DNA from: Paenibacillus oryzisoli
Lineage (GTDB): Bacteria > Bacillota > Bacilli > Paenibacillales > NBRC-103111
Length of the DNA stretch: 64,000 nucleotides
Direction: 5' to 3'
Assembly (NCBI RefSeq): GCF_001653565.1
Contig: NZ_LYPB01000050.1
Coordinates: 186,001-250,000 of the forward strand
The notes beneath the pieces are model-generated. The model saw only the letters and a list, made by a program, of their open reading frames with translations, was not told the origin of the DNA and did no database searches. Numbering within the stretch: the first letter of the stretch is position 1; the number at the start of each line of letters is the position of its first letter. This document shows, one piece after another, positions 21,925 through 32,567 of the stretch. The position numbers were made by a program, and so were the translations under genes.

Positions 21925-24453
21925 ATGAGTGCAAGTAAGAATGCCTACGCGGCTTCGCGTGCAAAATCGAATGGAACAATAACGACGGATAAAAGCTCTG
22001 TCATTTTTTGGGTATTAGCTGTATTTACGGGCTTATTTATGTTCTGGGCACCTTTTCAAAGGGCGCTGTTTAATGGCGGTACCTATGAATTTGAGAGAAG
22101 TATTTACTCCGCTTCTGTGTGGTCCTCCATCATCCTTTTGCTTGTTGCGATACTAGCGTTATTTGTGTTTAAGCTTCAAGAAAAGAAAGATCTCCTTACC
22201 ATTCTCGTCTTCATCATGCCGCTGACTTACGTTATTTCTTTGTCGAATTCGTCTTCTCACTATTTGGCAACGAATATGGTTTACATCCAAATGCTGTATG
22301 CAACTTTCTTCATTTTAGGTGTATTTTTGACAAAAAACAAGCTCGGTGTGTCGATTGTTTCCCAATTGTTCATGATCTCTGGATATTTCATCGTGCTATT
22401 CGGACTTTTGTACTGGTTAGGCAACAAAACCTTCGCTGGACACCTTGTTGGTTGGTTTGCACTCATGGATGGTGCGGATCCAAATCTATACCGTGATGCA
22501 ATCATGACAGATTCCAACGGACTCCGTTTAACCTCAGTCTTCCAGTATGCCAACACGTACGCTGCTTTTTTAATTACGATAACGCTTAGTTCTTTATTCT
22601 TCATCATTAAATCTCGTAAATGGTATGTAGTTCTCATCCATGCGTTTTTATTAATTCCAACTATCGTCTCTTTCTGGCTGACTTTATCTCGTGGAGCCAT
22701 TGTCGTAATTCCAGTGGTATTCCTCATTATGATGTTCTTCTTCCGAATGAGCCGCCAGATCCTAGCTCTAGTTCAACTGGGACTAGCGTTCGGCACTTCC
22801 CTTATTATTTTAGAAAAGGTAACGGATATTGGCATCGGGCTGCAAAAGCAACCTAGTGCTTCAGAATCTTGGCATGGTTGGTGGATTCTACTACTCGCTT
22901 CCTTAGTTTTCGCTGGACTGTCCGTTGCTATACAACGCTTCGGTGAGCCTTGGTTGGAGCGCGTTACAACTCGATTTGATTCCAAGAAATATGCAACATT
23001 TGTTCTCCCGATCGCAGCTGTTTTGATTGGTGTGGTTGGAGCGATTCTTATTCTAAGCGATACTGGATTTAAGAACATTCTACCTGAGAACGTCAAAACA
23101 CGTGTTGAGAATATCAACTTCCAACAGCACAGCGTTTTGGAGCGTGGAACATTTTATAAGGATGCTGTTAAGCTATGGTCGGACTATCCCATCATTGGTG
23201 CTGGTGGCGGAGCTTGGGCTTCCCTGTATGAAAAGTATCAAAACAATCCATACACAAGTCGTCAGGCCCATAACTTTGCTCTGCAATATTTGGTTGAAGC
23301 CGGTGCTCTTGGTTTCCTTGCTTTTATCGGATTTGTTATTGCTGTATGTTGGTTCTATATCCGAAGTTACATTCGAAGCACTCAGGAAAAGAGAGATGGG
23401 CATTTCCTATTTTTCATTATCATGATTTCCCTATTGGTCCACAGTATGATTGACTTCGATTTAAGCTATGTGTATTTAGGTGCGATTCTCTTCCTTGCAT
23501 TAGGTGGGATGTTGAGCAACAGCACCACTGGTGAACTGCGATTCAAGTCGAAATCAGCCCTTATGCACAAGATATTCCCTGCAAGTATTGCGGTACTGTC
23601 ACTTGTGATGTTCTTCATCTCAGCTCAGATTCTTTCTGCTAACGGTTCCTACAAAGACTCACTAGAAGTTATTAAAACAAGTAAAGATTATAATCAAATT
23701 GTGAAACCTCTCGATAAAGCAATTTCAATGCATCCTGGTCATCCGGATTATTTGTTAACAGGTCAAGTGAGCCGAATTGGACTCCTTCTTCAAGTTTATA
23801 GCCAAATGCAGAAGGAAAATCCAAATGATCCTACGAAGAGTGACCCATTTTTCACTCAGGCCCAAGACCTAATGTCTCAGCTATTGAAAAAAGAGCCCCA
23901 TAACCGCGTAGTAGCTATGCAACAGTTAAACATGCTTCTTATCAAAGGGAATAAACAAGGGGCTTTGGAGTGGTCAAACGCTCAAATTCCAAACTATCCT
24001 TGGTACATGGACATGTATGAGAAGAGCATCTCACTGAATATTGAGCTAGCAGGAGAGGCCAATTCCAAAGGCAACGCACAAGAATTCAATTCAAGATTAG
24101 AGAACGCGCTTGCCACGTACAAAGATGTCCTTGCCCGCATTGATTCGCTGAAGAACTTACCAAAAGAACAAATGCAAGGACGTGAATTCGCAGTCACTCC
24201 ATCGATGGCTCTTAACATTGGCCAAATCAGTTATATGCGCGGCGATTATAAAGGTGCTGTCGCACTGATTCAACCACACATAACTGAGAACATGGATGAC
24301 CAAGTGAACCGCTTATTGGTCCGTTGGTATCTGGCTATACTACAAAAACAAGGTACGCCAGATCAAGCATTAATGAATAAATTAATTGCGAAGGATCCAG
24401 CTGAGAAGCAAAATATCGATGCAATTGTTGCAGCTGTTTTTCCAGCTAAATAG
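21925..24453 (+). CDS. O-antigen ligase/polymerase-family membrane protein with TPR-like C-terminus (possible S-layer glycan transferase)
   Basis: The 842-residue protein has about twelve or more membrane segments up to about residue 560. A Wzy_C-type loop lies near residues 405-460 (ERGTFYKDAVKLWSDYPIIG, then RQAHNFALQYLVEAGALGF with the conserved HN...E-x-G). It ends in about 270 soluble residues of TPR-like helices. The architecture resembles WsfB of Paenibacillus alvei and Geobacillus, which transfers S-layer glycans to protein, so an oligosaccharyl:protein ligase role is plausible though inferred. ATG at 21925 has AGGAG 10 nt upstream. It is transcribed divergently from the glycan cluster, has its own promoter and a strong terminator, and is richer in GC than the cluster. 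Confidence 0.82.
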   Translation: MSASKNAYAASRAKSNGTITTDKSSVIFWVLAVFTGLFMFWAPFQRALFNGGTYEFERSIYSASVWSSIILLLVAILALFVFKLQEKKDLLTILVFIMPLTYVISLSNSSSHYLATNMVYIQMLYATFFILGVFLTKNKLGVSIVSQLFMISGYFIVLFGLLYWLGNKTFAGHLVGWFALMDGADPNLYRDAIMTDSNGLRLTSVFQYANTYAAFLITITLSSLFFIIKSRKWYVVLIHAFLLIPTIVSFWLTLSRGAIVVIPVVFLIMMFFFRMSRQILALVQLGLAFGTSLIILEKVTDIGIGLQKQPSASESWHGWWILLLASLVFAGLSVAIQRFGEPWLERVTTRFDSKKYATFVLPIAAVLIGVVGAILILSDTGFKNILPENVKTRVENINFQQHSVLERGTFYKDAVKLWSDYPIIGAGGGAWASLYEKYQNNPYTSRQAHNFALQYLVEAGALGFLAFIGFVIAVCWFYIRSYIRSTQEKRDGHFLFFIIMISLLVHSMIDFDLSYVYLGAILFLALGGMLSNSTTGELRFKSKSALMHKIFPASIAVLSLVMFFISAQILSANGSYKDSLEVIKTSKDYNQIVKPLDKAISMHPGHPDYLLTGQVSRIGLLLQVYSQMQKENPNDPTKSDPFFTQAQDLMSQLLKKEPHNRVVAMQQLNMLLIKGNKQGALEWSNAQIPNYPWYMDMYEKSISLNIELAGEANSKGNAQEFNSRLENALATYKDVLARIDSLKNLPKEQMQGREFAVTPSMALNIGQISYMRGDYKGAVALIQPHITENMDDQVNRLLVRWYLAILQKQGTPDQALMNKLIAKDPAEKQNIDAIVAAVFPAK

Positions 24454-24457
24454 AGAG

Positions 24458-24487
24458 GGTGCCACAGAGATGTGGCGCCTTTTTTTT
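24458..24487 (+). terminator. rho-independent terminator of the ligase-like gene
   Basis: A 9-bp stem GGTGCCACA/TGTGGCGCC with a GAGA loop (one G-T pair) is followed by eight T residues, 5 nt after the stop codon. Confidence 0.93.
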
Positions 24488-24500
24488 GCCCCTATAAAGC

Positions 24501-24533
24501 AAAAAGGCTACAACCATTATTGATGGATAGCCT
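24501..24533 (-). terminator. terminator of the SNF2/SWIM operon
   Basis: On the minus strand AGGCTA pairs with TAGCCT, with an inner CCAT/ATGG stem, and is followed by TTTTTGC. It lies 26 nt beyond the helicase stop and is close to the convergent terminator of the ligase-like gene. Confidence 0.75.
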
Positions 24534-24558
24534 CTCTTGCTCAATCTCAATCTCAATC

Positions 24559-27500
24559 TCACTTCTCCATCCATTCACGCCTTAACGCAAAAAGCTCGCG
24601 CAGCTCGCTTGTCGACATCTCCGTGACCCAGTTCTCGCCGGTGCCGACGATTTGGTCACTGAGACCCCGCTTGCGCTCGATCATCTCGTCGATTCGCTCT
24701 TCGAGCGTACCGAGCGTAATAAACTTGTGCACCTGCACGTTGCGCTTCTGCCCGATGCGGAAAGCCCGATCCGTGGCCTGATTCTCCACGGCCGGATTCC
24801 ACCAGCGGTCGTAGTGGAACACGTGGTTCGCCGCTGTCAGGTTCAATCCCGTTCCTCCTGCTTTCAGCGAGAGGATGAAGATATGGCAGCGCTCCTCTGC
24901 AAGAAGCGTCGCGTCCTGGAAGCGCGCGATCATCGCGTCGCGCTTTACTGCACTTACACCCCCGTGCAAGAACTGCACGGGCTCTCCCAGCGCCTGCGCA
25001 AGCGTAGCCTGCAGCAGGTGGCCCATTTCGACGAACTGGGTGAAGATGAGGCAGCTGCCTCCTTCGCTCCTAAGTTCGTCGATCATTTCCACCAACCGCT
25101 CCAGCTTCGCTGAGCGCGCTCTCACATCAACCGCGGCGGCGAGTGCGCCGCGCCCATCTTTTTCTACCACACTTGCCTTCGCATCTGCTTTCTCATCTGC
25201 CTTCGCACTTGCCTTCGCATCTGCTTTCTCATCTGCTTTCTCATCTGCCTTCGCACCTGCCTTCGCACCTGCCTTCGCAACTGCCTTCACACTTACTTTC
25301 GCACCTGCTCTCACGCCTGCTCCACCAAACCCCCTCAAAAACAAACCCGGATGATCACAAATCTGCTTCAACCTCATCAATGAGGTCAGAATGAGCCCTT
25401 TCTTCTCGATCCCATGTGACTCCTCAATCTTCTCCATCAAGCTCTGTACGACATTCTCGTACAGCGCCCCTTGCTCCATGGTGAGGCGCACATACGCCTT
25501 CCCCTCGTACTTATCCGGCAAGTCCAGCTGAATCGCTGGATCCTTCTTAAGCCGTCTCAGCAGGAACGGCCTTATCAAGCGCTGAACACGAGCCGTCAGT
25601 TCCTTAGCACCATCCCCATTCTTCTCAATCGGACCCACATACTGTCGGTTAAAATGAGTCAACGTGCCCAGGTACCCCGGGTTTACAAAATCAAAAATCG
25701 ACCACAACTCGGTCAATCGATTCTCAATCGGCGTACCAGTCAAAGCAATACGCTGACCTGCTTCTAACTTACGTATCGCTTGCGACTGCTTCGTATAAGC
25801 ATTTTTGATATTTTGCGCCTCATCCAAGCAGAGCGTGTCCCATGTGACACTCGACAGCTCCTCTTCATCCAACTGTGCGAGCGTATAGGAAGTAATCACT
25901 AAATCAGCATCACCTAGCGATGCTTCAAAAGCTTCCCCTTTTGCCCGCTGCGCACCATAATGAAATTGAATCTGAAGCGTCGGCGCGAATCGCGCGAGTT
26001 CCTTCTGCCAATTGCCTAGCACAGAGGTTGGGCAAATAAGTAGCGAAGGTCTTGATTTGGAATCTGCTTTGAATCCTGAATCTGACGTTGACTTTAATCT
26101 TGAATTTACCGTCGACCTTGCACCTTCCCCACTCTGCTCCTTCACCTTCAATAAATAACCAATAAACTGTATGGTCTTCCCTAGCCCCATATCATCCGCC
26201 AGACATCCACCTAACCCCAAATTACGCAGGAAAAGGAGCCAAGACACCCCTTGCACCTGATAAGGCCTAAGTTCAGCTTGTAAGCCTTCAATCCGCTCAA
26301 TGAGAGGAATTGACTGGGTCTGACCCAGTTGTTTCATCAAGGCGCGCAAATAACTATTTAACTCTACTTTGACATTTACGGTTCCGCGCTGATCGTCACT
26401 ATCCGCCGCGAGTCCTTCCTCTCCATCTCCCAGATGCATTTCCAACACATCCCGAAAGGACAGCCCCTTCTTCCTCTCAATCTGCTTCATAGCTTGGCGA
26501 ATTTGTTCCAAGTAGACTGGATCCAGTTGCACCCATTTACCTCGAATATAGATCAAGCGCTTCTTTTCCAGAGCCAATTGCCCAAATTCTTCCTCAGACA
26601 AATCTATCCCGCCTAGCGCCACACGCCAATCGAACTGCATGATCTGATCCATGCCGAACATAGCTTTACGTGTAGATCCCACGGAGCTTTTGATTTTCGC
26701 CTTCAACTGAGGACGACTCATCTTCTGTATCTCCTCCCACCAGGATGGTAAAAAGACGGAAATCCCCGCTGCCACAAGCTGTAGACTGGATTCGGTTAGG
26801 AATGTCCACGCCTCATCATCCGACAATTGCTCGATGATTTTACCTGGTTGAAACGCACTCTCGAGCTCTGGCAGCATTCGCAAAATGCGGTTCACTTGCT
26901 CTTGAAGCTTATCCGCAATATCTGACTGCCAAGCAACGGGAATTTCACCTATTAACACATTGCCCGTTGAACTGAACTCAACGAATCGGTTGGCATCCCG
27001 GCGATCCTGTGCAATGAATCGCAGGCGCCAATCGGCTGCGTTATCCTTAGCCGTCGTCGTCCCATCGACATATGTCTCGGCATAGGGTTCCACTAGCTGC
27101 ACACAGATTCGATAAGGCATATCGTCATCAGTCCATCCAATCGCTAGGAGCCAGTCCTCTTCCTTCATCCAAGAAGATTCCGAAAGCAATGCCTCGAATC
27201 CTATATCGTTAACTTGGAGCAAACGATTCGCTTGAAGGACACCCTTCCACACGCTCACAAGCTCAAAATCCGTATCAGTCTCAAGCAACTCTTCAACGAT
27301 TTGGCTAAACCACCGCTTCCAAAAGCTTTCTGGAAATGCCCCATTGCAAAGCTCCCCAAACCTCTCAACATGCTCTGCTGGCACCCTAAGCTTCCAACCG
27401 TTCCGCCCTTCTCGCCAAAGCTCGTAGGAAGGCAAATACCAGCCAGCAACAATTGCCTCATTTAGAAAGCGAGCTCCCTTTTGCAATTCTACAAATCCAT

Positions 27501-27768
27501 CTTCCCAAGATACTCGGCCATGAAGCAGCACACCTGGTGAACACAAATATTCCATAGCCATCGCAGGCGAAACCACAACGGCGTCTCCCTGTGAAATCCT
27601 CATCACTTCCAACTGCGTCCCATAGAAAGAGCGTTCATGCCAGGCAAATAGCAGCTTACGCAGCATAGATCCAGGAACCGCGTTCGCATCCTCTGTTTCC
27701 CCATAAATCGCAAAGCTACCTGCAGGCTGCATTTGGATTTTCACATAGATCGATGACAAGGTTATCAT
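24559..27768 (-). CDS. SNF2-family DEAD/DEAH-box ATPase (Swi2/Snf2 helicase)
   Basis: The 1069-residue protein has a long N-terminal region (1-470) typical of bacterial SNF2 proteins encoded with SWIM proteins. Helicase lobe 1 follows (about 480-760) with DDMGLGKT (Walker A), LDEAQNIKN (motif II) and ALTGTPIENRLTELWS. Lobe 2 (about 870-1040) has LKAGGTGLNLTAANHVFHYD and QATDRAFRIGQ. It is a double-stranded-DNA translocase that may remodel nucleoprotein. Two low-complexity inserts are odd: an S/K-rich one just before PSLLICPTSVLG, and an Ala-Lys-rich one at about 815-870 between the lobes. The ATG overlaps the SWIM gene's stop as ATGA, so the two are coupled. Confidence 0.93.
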   Translation of the reverse strand: MITLSSIYVKIQMQPAGSFAIYGETEDANAVPGSMLRKLLFAWHERSFYGTQLEVMRISQGDAVVVSPAMAMEYLCSPGVLLHGRVSWEDGFVELQKGARFLNEAIVAGWYLPSYELWREGRNGWKLRVPAEHVERFGELCNGAFPESFWKRWFSQIVEELLETDTDFELVSVWKGVLQANRLLQVNDIGFEALLSESSWMKEEDWLLAIGWTDDDMPYRICVQLVEPYAETYVDGTTTAKDNAADWRLRFIAQDRRDANRFVEFSSTGNVLIGEIPVAWQSDIADKLQEQVNRILRMLPELESAFQPGKIIEQLSDDEAWTFLTESSLQLVAAGISVFLPSWWEEIQKMSRPQLKAKIKSSVGSTRKAMFGMDQIMQFDWRVALGGIDLSEEEFGQLALEKKRLIYIRGKWVQLDPVYLEQIRQAMKQIERKKGLSFRDVLEMHLGDGEEGLAADSDDQRGTVNVKVELNSYLRALMKQLGQTQSIPLIERIEGLQAELRPYQVQGVSWLLFLRNLGLGGCLADDMGLGKTIQFIGYLLKVKEQSGEGARSTVNSRLKSTSDSGFKADSKSRPSLLICPTSVLGNWQKELARFAPTLQIQFHYGAQRAKGEAFEASLGDADLVITSYTLAQLDEEELSSVTWDTLCLDEAQNIKNAYTKQSQAIRKLEAGQRIALTGTPIENRLTELWSIFDFVNPGYLGTLTHFNRQYVGPIEKNGDGAKELTARVQRLIRPFLLRRLKKDPAIQLDLPDKYEGKAYVRLTMEQGALYENVVQSLMEKIEESHGIEKKGLILTSLMRLKQICDHPGLFLRGFGGAGVRAGAKVSVKAVAKAGAKAGAKADEKADEKADAKASAKADEKADAKASVVEKDGRGALAAAVDVRARSAKLERLVEMIDELRSEGGSCLIFTQFVEMGHLLQATLAQALGEPVQFLHGGVSAVKRDAMIARFQDATLLAEERCHIFILSLKAGGTGLNLTAANHVFHYDRWWNPAVENQATDRAFRIGQKRNVQVHKFITLGTLEERIDEMIERKRGLSDQIVGTGENWVTEMSTSELRELFALRREWMEK
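25162..25322 (-). repeat. 12-bp tandem-repeat array coding an Ala/Lys/Asp-rich linker in the SNF2 gene
   Basis: Degenerate 12-bp units encode four-residue blocks such as AKAD, EKAD and AKAG, about 13 copies. The array lies between the two helicase lobes. It stays in frame and gives a highly charged, probably flexible or single-helix linker of variable length. Confidence 0.88.
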
Positions 27769-29339
27769 ACTAAGAAACCGCCTTTCTGTAATTCCTCTGT
27801 GAAGGCGCGATACTTAGCGTATCGTTTGACGATTTGCTCCAAGTACGCTTCGAAACGAAGAGGTAGCTTCAGCTTTTTATAAGCAGCAGATAATTTCTTC
27901 AACAGCTTGACAGCTTGTATGTAATCGAGACGATTTTTCCCCTGTATATATGCTTCAATCGCATGATGATAAATGGGAAGAAGGAAGCGAACATTCGCCT
28001 TCTCAACGAGTTTTAGCTGCGTTGCATCGATGTGTTCTGTAGTTAGATCCAAAAGAAGACAGAGATCTGCCCATTCCTGGTACTCACCTTGGGACAGTAA
28101 GAATTTCGCATAGTGATCGTAACTTGCAGGTAAAAGTGAAATCATGACGTCCCGCTGCTCTTTCGCAACCTCTCGCTGATCCGCCGCCAACTCCCAGTAA
28201 TGTAAAAACTCATTCACATACAATTGCTTGCTCAGCGACATCCTTGGTTTTAACCACCACAACCAGGTCAACAACCGATCCCACTGACTTTCAAAAACAA
28301 ACCCATTTAAATAATCGAACCAATAGTCCGGCTCAATATCAAACATGCCACTGTCTGCTCGATCCCAGGCATTTTCATCCTCATTTCGGTTAATGTCCAA
28401 ATGAATAGAACCGAGAGTAGCGACTTGGTGCGCTTGTTGACTCGCTCGCGGATCCGTAAGCACCTGCCTAAGCCTAGTTTTTTCTGCCTCCAGCATGTCC
28501 TCATTCTGGAATAACTGCGTCCATAACAGCTTATACAAATCTAGCCAATCATACAGATACAAGCCTGATCCATTCTTGCATATGTCTGCCAGATACGCCG
28601 ATATATCTTTCATATGTTCACCGTACTGCTTCAATGCCTTACTTACATCTAATACGTGAAGCGTCGCTTCCAACTGCTCCTGGATATTCTTCAAGACACG
28701 TTTGACATAGTAGCTCGTATTCTGATAAAAATCATAGGTGATCGCCTTAGAACCCGCCATTGTATCGCATAGCTGTATGACATAAAGTGCTACTTGAATA
28801 TCATACACACCTCGAATGGTCGGCTCCCACGGATCAGCCAGCTTATTGAGCTCACGCCACGTGCGCATACAGACTTCCTCTAGACTGAAAGCATTATAGA
28901 TCTTGGCATTGCCATATTGTTTATGAAAATAAGTCAACCACATATCGCAGCTATCCGTCGGCTCTGGCAGCCTAGTCTTAAGCTTAGGTTTCTGCAGGTT
29001 ATCAGGGTCTACCCTCGCTACCTTCACTTTACCAAAACGAAATTCCTCAGGATCATATCCCGCTTGCTTCGCCACTTCAAACAGCACCGCAGCCATATGC
29101 TTACAGTAATAACCGTACGGACACGTACAGCCACTCCTTGTGAAGCTCTTAAGATCCAAGGTGACCTTGTACCTTTTGGTTCCGTCCACTCTAGCTTTTA
29201 TAATCGTGGTACCCTCAACTCCAATATCCCTTACAACACCTTTATTGAAATAGGACCATCCTCTCGCAATGATCACTTTATCAAATTTAGGACGAATCCG
29301 TTCTATCCAGTACGGCCAATCAATTCCTAACTCTAGCAT
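27765..29339 (-). CDS. SWIM zinc-finger protein
   Basis: About 524 residues. The SWIM motif CTCPYGYYCKHM (CxCx6CxH) lies near residue 70, after a segment resembling other SWIM proteins (RGWSYFNKGVV). The rest is helical with no other recognised domain. SWIM proteins of this size are regularly encoded next to SNF2 ATPases in Firmicutes and presumably bind DNA or protein for them. I prefer the ATG at 29339, with GGAGG exactly 8 nt before it, over the ATG at 29378, whose AGGAGG is 12 nt away. It overlaps the helicase gene by 4 nt. Confidence 0.88.
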   Translation of the reverse strand: MLELGIDWPYWIERIRPKFDKVIIARGWSYFNKGVVRDIGVEGTTIIKARVDGTKRYKVTLDLKSFTRSGCTCPYGYYCKHMAAVLFEVAKQAGYDPEEFRFGKVKVARVDPDNLQKPKLKTRLPEPTDSCDMWLTYFHKQYGNAKIYNAFSLEEVCMRTWRELNKLADPWEPTIRGVYDIQVALYVIQLCDTMAGSKAITYDFYQNTSYYVKRVLKNIQEQLEATLHVLDVSKALKQYGEHMKDISAYLADICKNGSGLYLYDWLDLYKLLWTQLFQNEDMLEAEKTRLRQVLTDPRASQQAHQVATLGSIHLDINRNEDENAWDRADSGMFDIEPDYWFDYLNGFVFESQWDRLLTWLWWLKPRMSLSKQLYVNEFLHYWELAADQREVAKEQRDVMISLLPASYDHYAKFLLSQGEYQEWADLCLLLDLTTEHIDATQLKLVEKANVRFLLPIYHHAIEAYIQGKNRLDYIQAVKLLKKLSAAYKKLKLPLRFEAYLEQIVKRYAKYRAFTEELQKGGFLV

Positions 29340-29399
29340 GTGCCTATCCTCCGTTACCCCACAATTTCCTTCCACCATTATATAATCAATCCTCCTTAC

Positions 29400-29441
29400 A
29401 AAAAAACACCCCCCGCCAGAATCATCGAATGATTCTTAGCG
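29400..29441 (-). terminator. terminator after the cotD-like gene
   Basis: On the minus strand AGAATCAT/ATGATTCT with a TCG loop forms an 8-bp stem, extended by CGC/GCG pairing, and is followed by GGTGTTTTTTT. It separates the cotD-like gene from the SWIM/SNF2 operon. Confidence 0.85.
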
Positions 29442-29456
29442 AGAAGTGCTTATCTG

Positions 29457-29699
29457 TTACTTCCTGAGCATACCTTGGTGTGGATGCGGGTGAGTTCCGC
29501 AATACTCATCGGTTTCCGTACACGTATAAACGTGCTCATATACCGGTACGCAGTGATGGCGATTCACAATTTGAATCGGATGAATAACTTGAACCTTTTG
29601 TGGGTGGTAAAAGTCTCTAACTACTCTTTCTGGATCTGTCATTATCGGGTCAGCAGGTGGACACTGAAATTGTTTTCCTTGGTTTGGTTGTAAAGCCAT
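29457..29699 (-). CDS. cotD: CotD-family spore coat protein
   Basis: This 80-residue His/Pro/Tyr-rich protein contains RVVRDFYHPQKVQVIHPIQIV followed by NRHHCVPVYEHVYTC and ends in a HPHPH segment. That layout (a conserved inner block, then His/Cys-rich end) matches the inner spore coat protein D family; no other family fits as well. Coat genes are usually controlled by mother-cell sigma-K (inference). A CATACTAAC sequence lies upstream on the minus strand (about 29718-29726) and partly resembles the sigma-K -10 element, but the match is not decisive. GGAG lies 11 nt before the ATG at 29699. Confidence 0.78.
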   Translation of the reverse strand: MALQPNQGKQFQCPPADPIMTDPERVVRDFYHPQKVQVIHPIQIVNRHHCVPVYEHVYTCTETDEYCGTHPHPHQGMLRK

Positions 29700-29892
29700 G
29701 AATGCGTCAACTCCTCTGTTAGTATGAGATAGTATACGTCTTAACCTAGTCCAGAGAGTGTACCAATGCCTATCTTTTCGATAAATGGGCTAATGCTCGT
29801 GGGCCAAGCACGCATGGTGTCCAAGCAAATGGCAGAGAGCCAGGCTATGTGGAAAGTGCCTATAAGTAAACAAAAGTGAATTTATGTTATCG
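29700..29892. other. non-coding region between cotD-like gene and small ORF
   Basis: About 190 nt with no reading frame that has a ribosome site. It contains the cotD upstream region and leads to the promoter at 29893. I see no repeat, tRNA or riboswitch signature here. Confidence 0.5.
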
Positions 29893-29921
29893 TTCACAGT
29901 GTTGGATTTAACCTGTATAAT
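29893..29921 (+). promoter_or_regulatory. strong sigma-A-type promoter for the 52-codon ORF
   Basis: TTCACA (29893-29898, five of six consensus bases) and a perfect TATAAT (29916-29921) are exactly 17 nt apart. Transcription would start about 75-80 nt before the small ORF's ATG. Confidence 0.75.
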
Positions 29922-30008
29922 CATTTCTAGTTGCTTGCCACAACATTACATGAAAATCATCTCGTAAAATATCTTAAACAAATACGCTAGGAAAGGAAGG
30001 CTGTCCCC

Positions 30009-30167
30009 ATGAGCGATTATTTAATGCTACAAATTCTAGAAGAATTGAAAGAAATCAAAGCTCTTGCATCGAGCATTCCCTTAATTAGACAAGCAGTCTT
30101 AGAAACGCAAGAAGATGTCAAACAATTAGAATCTGTTCAAAGACATTTAGTATCAAACCTGAGATAG
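30009..30167 (+). CDS. 52-residue hypothetical amphipathic small protein
   Basis: A short frame starts MSDYLMLQILEELKEIKALA and ends VQRHLVSNLR. It has an excellent ribosome site (AGGAAAGGAAGG, 8 nt before the ATG) and a consensus promoter upstream. The sequence is helical and heptad-like (L, I and V spaced i/i+3/i+4), so it may form a coiled coil or bind a partner. I do not recognise the family. Its stop codon lies in the left arm of an 11-bp hairpin. It lies alone on the plus strand between the cotD-like gene and groEL. Confidence 0.65.
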   Translation: MSDYLMLQILEELKEIKALASSIPLIRQAVLETQEDVKQLESVQRHLVSNLR

Positions 30168-30187
30168 TCGATTATTTCGACTATCTC
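30161..30187 (+). terminator. 11-bp perfect hairpin at the end of the small ORF
   Basis: GAGATAGTCGA (30161-30171) and TCGACTATCTC (30177-30187) are perfectly complementary around a TTATT loop. No T-run follows, so it may be a processing/stability hairpin rather than an intrinsic terminator. The real stop for this transcript might be the A/T-rich hairpin at 30214-30239. Confidence 0.5.
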
Positions 30188-30213
30188 ACTCCATCTAGCG
30201 CCAGCTCGCCAAC

Positions 30214-30239
30214 AAAAAAAGACCCCCGAAGGAGTCTTT
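30214..30239 (-). terminator. groESL operon terminator
   Basis: On the minus strand AAAGACTCC pairs with GGGGTCTTT around a TTCG tetraloop and is followed by TTTTTTTG. It lies about 34 nt beyond the groEL stop. Confidence 0.93.
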
Positions 30240-30272
30240 CTCTCTGCATGTGCAGAAGCTCGTTAGAGCTTC

Positions 30273-31916
<1,644 letters not shown>

Positions 31917-31988
31917 CTAATTTAAAAACATGTATAGTACGTATAAGAATCTTCAATAACGTAAAGCCGATCTATATGCTGCTCTAAC

Positions 31989-32270
31989 TTAGGCTAATAC
32001 AGCGAGAATGTCGCTTTCGCGCAAGATCAACAGTTCGCGGCCTTCGTATTTCACTTCAGTTCCAGCGTATTTGGAGAAAATGATGCGGTCGCCTTCGCTT
32101 ACTTCAAGCGGAACACGTACGCCATCTTTCAACGCGCCAGCGCCAACGGCTACAACTTTACCTTCTTGTGGTTTTTCTTTAGCTGTATCTGGCAGCACGA
32201 TGCCACTTGCTGTAGTCTCCTCTTTCGCAACGGCTTCAATGATAACTCGATCACCTAACGGTCTGATCAT
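31989..32270 (-). CDS. groES: 10-kDa co-chaperonin GroES
   Basis: This 93-residue co-chaperonin begins [14 protein letters not shown], has the mobile loop [20 protein letters not shown] and the roof segment [19 protein letters not shown]. It caps GroEL rings. ATG at 32270 is preceded by AAAGGAGG. It is the first gene of the groES-groEL operon, about 49 nt downstream of a CIRCE element. Confidence 0.99.
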   Translation of the reverse strand: MIRPLGDRVIIEAVAKEETTASGIVLPDTAKEKPQEGKVVAVGAGALKDGVRVPLEVSEGDRIIFSKYAGTEVKYEGRELLILRESDILAVLA

Positions 32271-32318
32271 GGAAAAATAGCCTCCTTTAGAAAATTGTCT
32301 GGTTATATTTCTTCGTTA

Positions 32319-32345
32319 TTAGCACTCGAATGTGTTTAGTGCTAA
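32319..32345 (-). promoter_or_regulatory. CIRCE operator (HrcA binding site)
   Basis: TTAGCACTC, nine spacer bases, then TAGTGCTAA. This matches the CIRCE consensus inverted repeat except for one base in the second arm (T for G at its outer position). It sits between the groES promoter and coding start, as HrcA operators do in Firmicutes. Confidence 0.95.
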
Positions 32346-32356
32346 CAACACCTCTT

Positions 32357-32385
32357 ATGATACTCATTCTGGGAGTAATTTGCAA
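32357..32385 (-). promoter_or_regulatory. sigma-A promoter of groES-groEL
   Basis: On the minus strand TTGCAA and TATCAT are separated by 17 nt (plus-strand positions 32380-32385 and 32357-32362). The CIRCE element starts 11 nt downstream of the -10 box, so HrcA would block early transcription. Confidence 0.75.
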
Positions 32386-32567
32386 GTCCTTTTACACATT
32401 TTTCATTCTTGTGGACACCCCCCTCATTCTACCCAAATGATAACCAAATATTCCCTCTGCAAACAAAATAGACGGCTAATCACTTCCTTAGGGAAAGAGC
32501 GCGTTTTATGGAGAAATATAGCCGAATTATGAAGTGAAACTTAGACATTCTAATATTTAGAAAAAAA

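Noticed and set aside
24875..25394. Plus-strand Ala/Ser/Phe- and Leu/Pro/Ser-rich ORFs antisense to the SNF2 gene
   Set aside because: They are shadows of the 12-bp repeat read on the other strand; no start signals and no recognisable domains.
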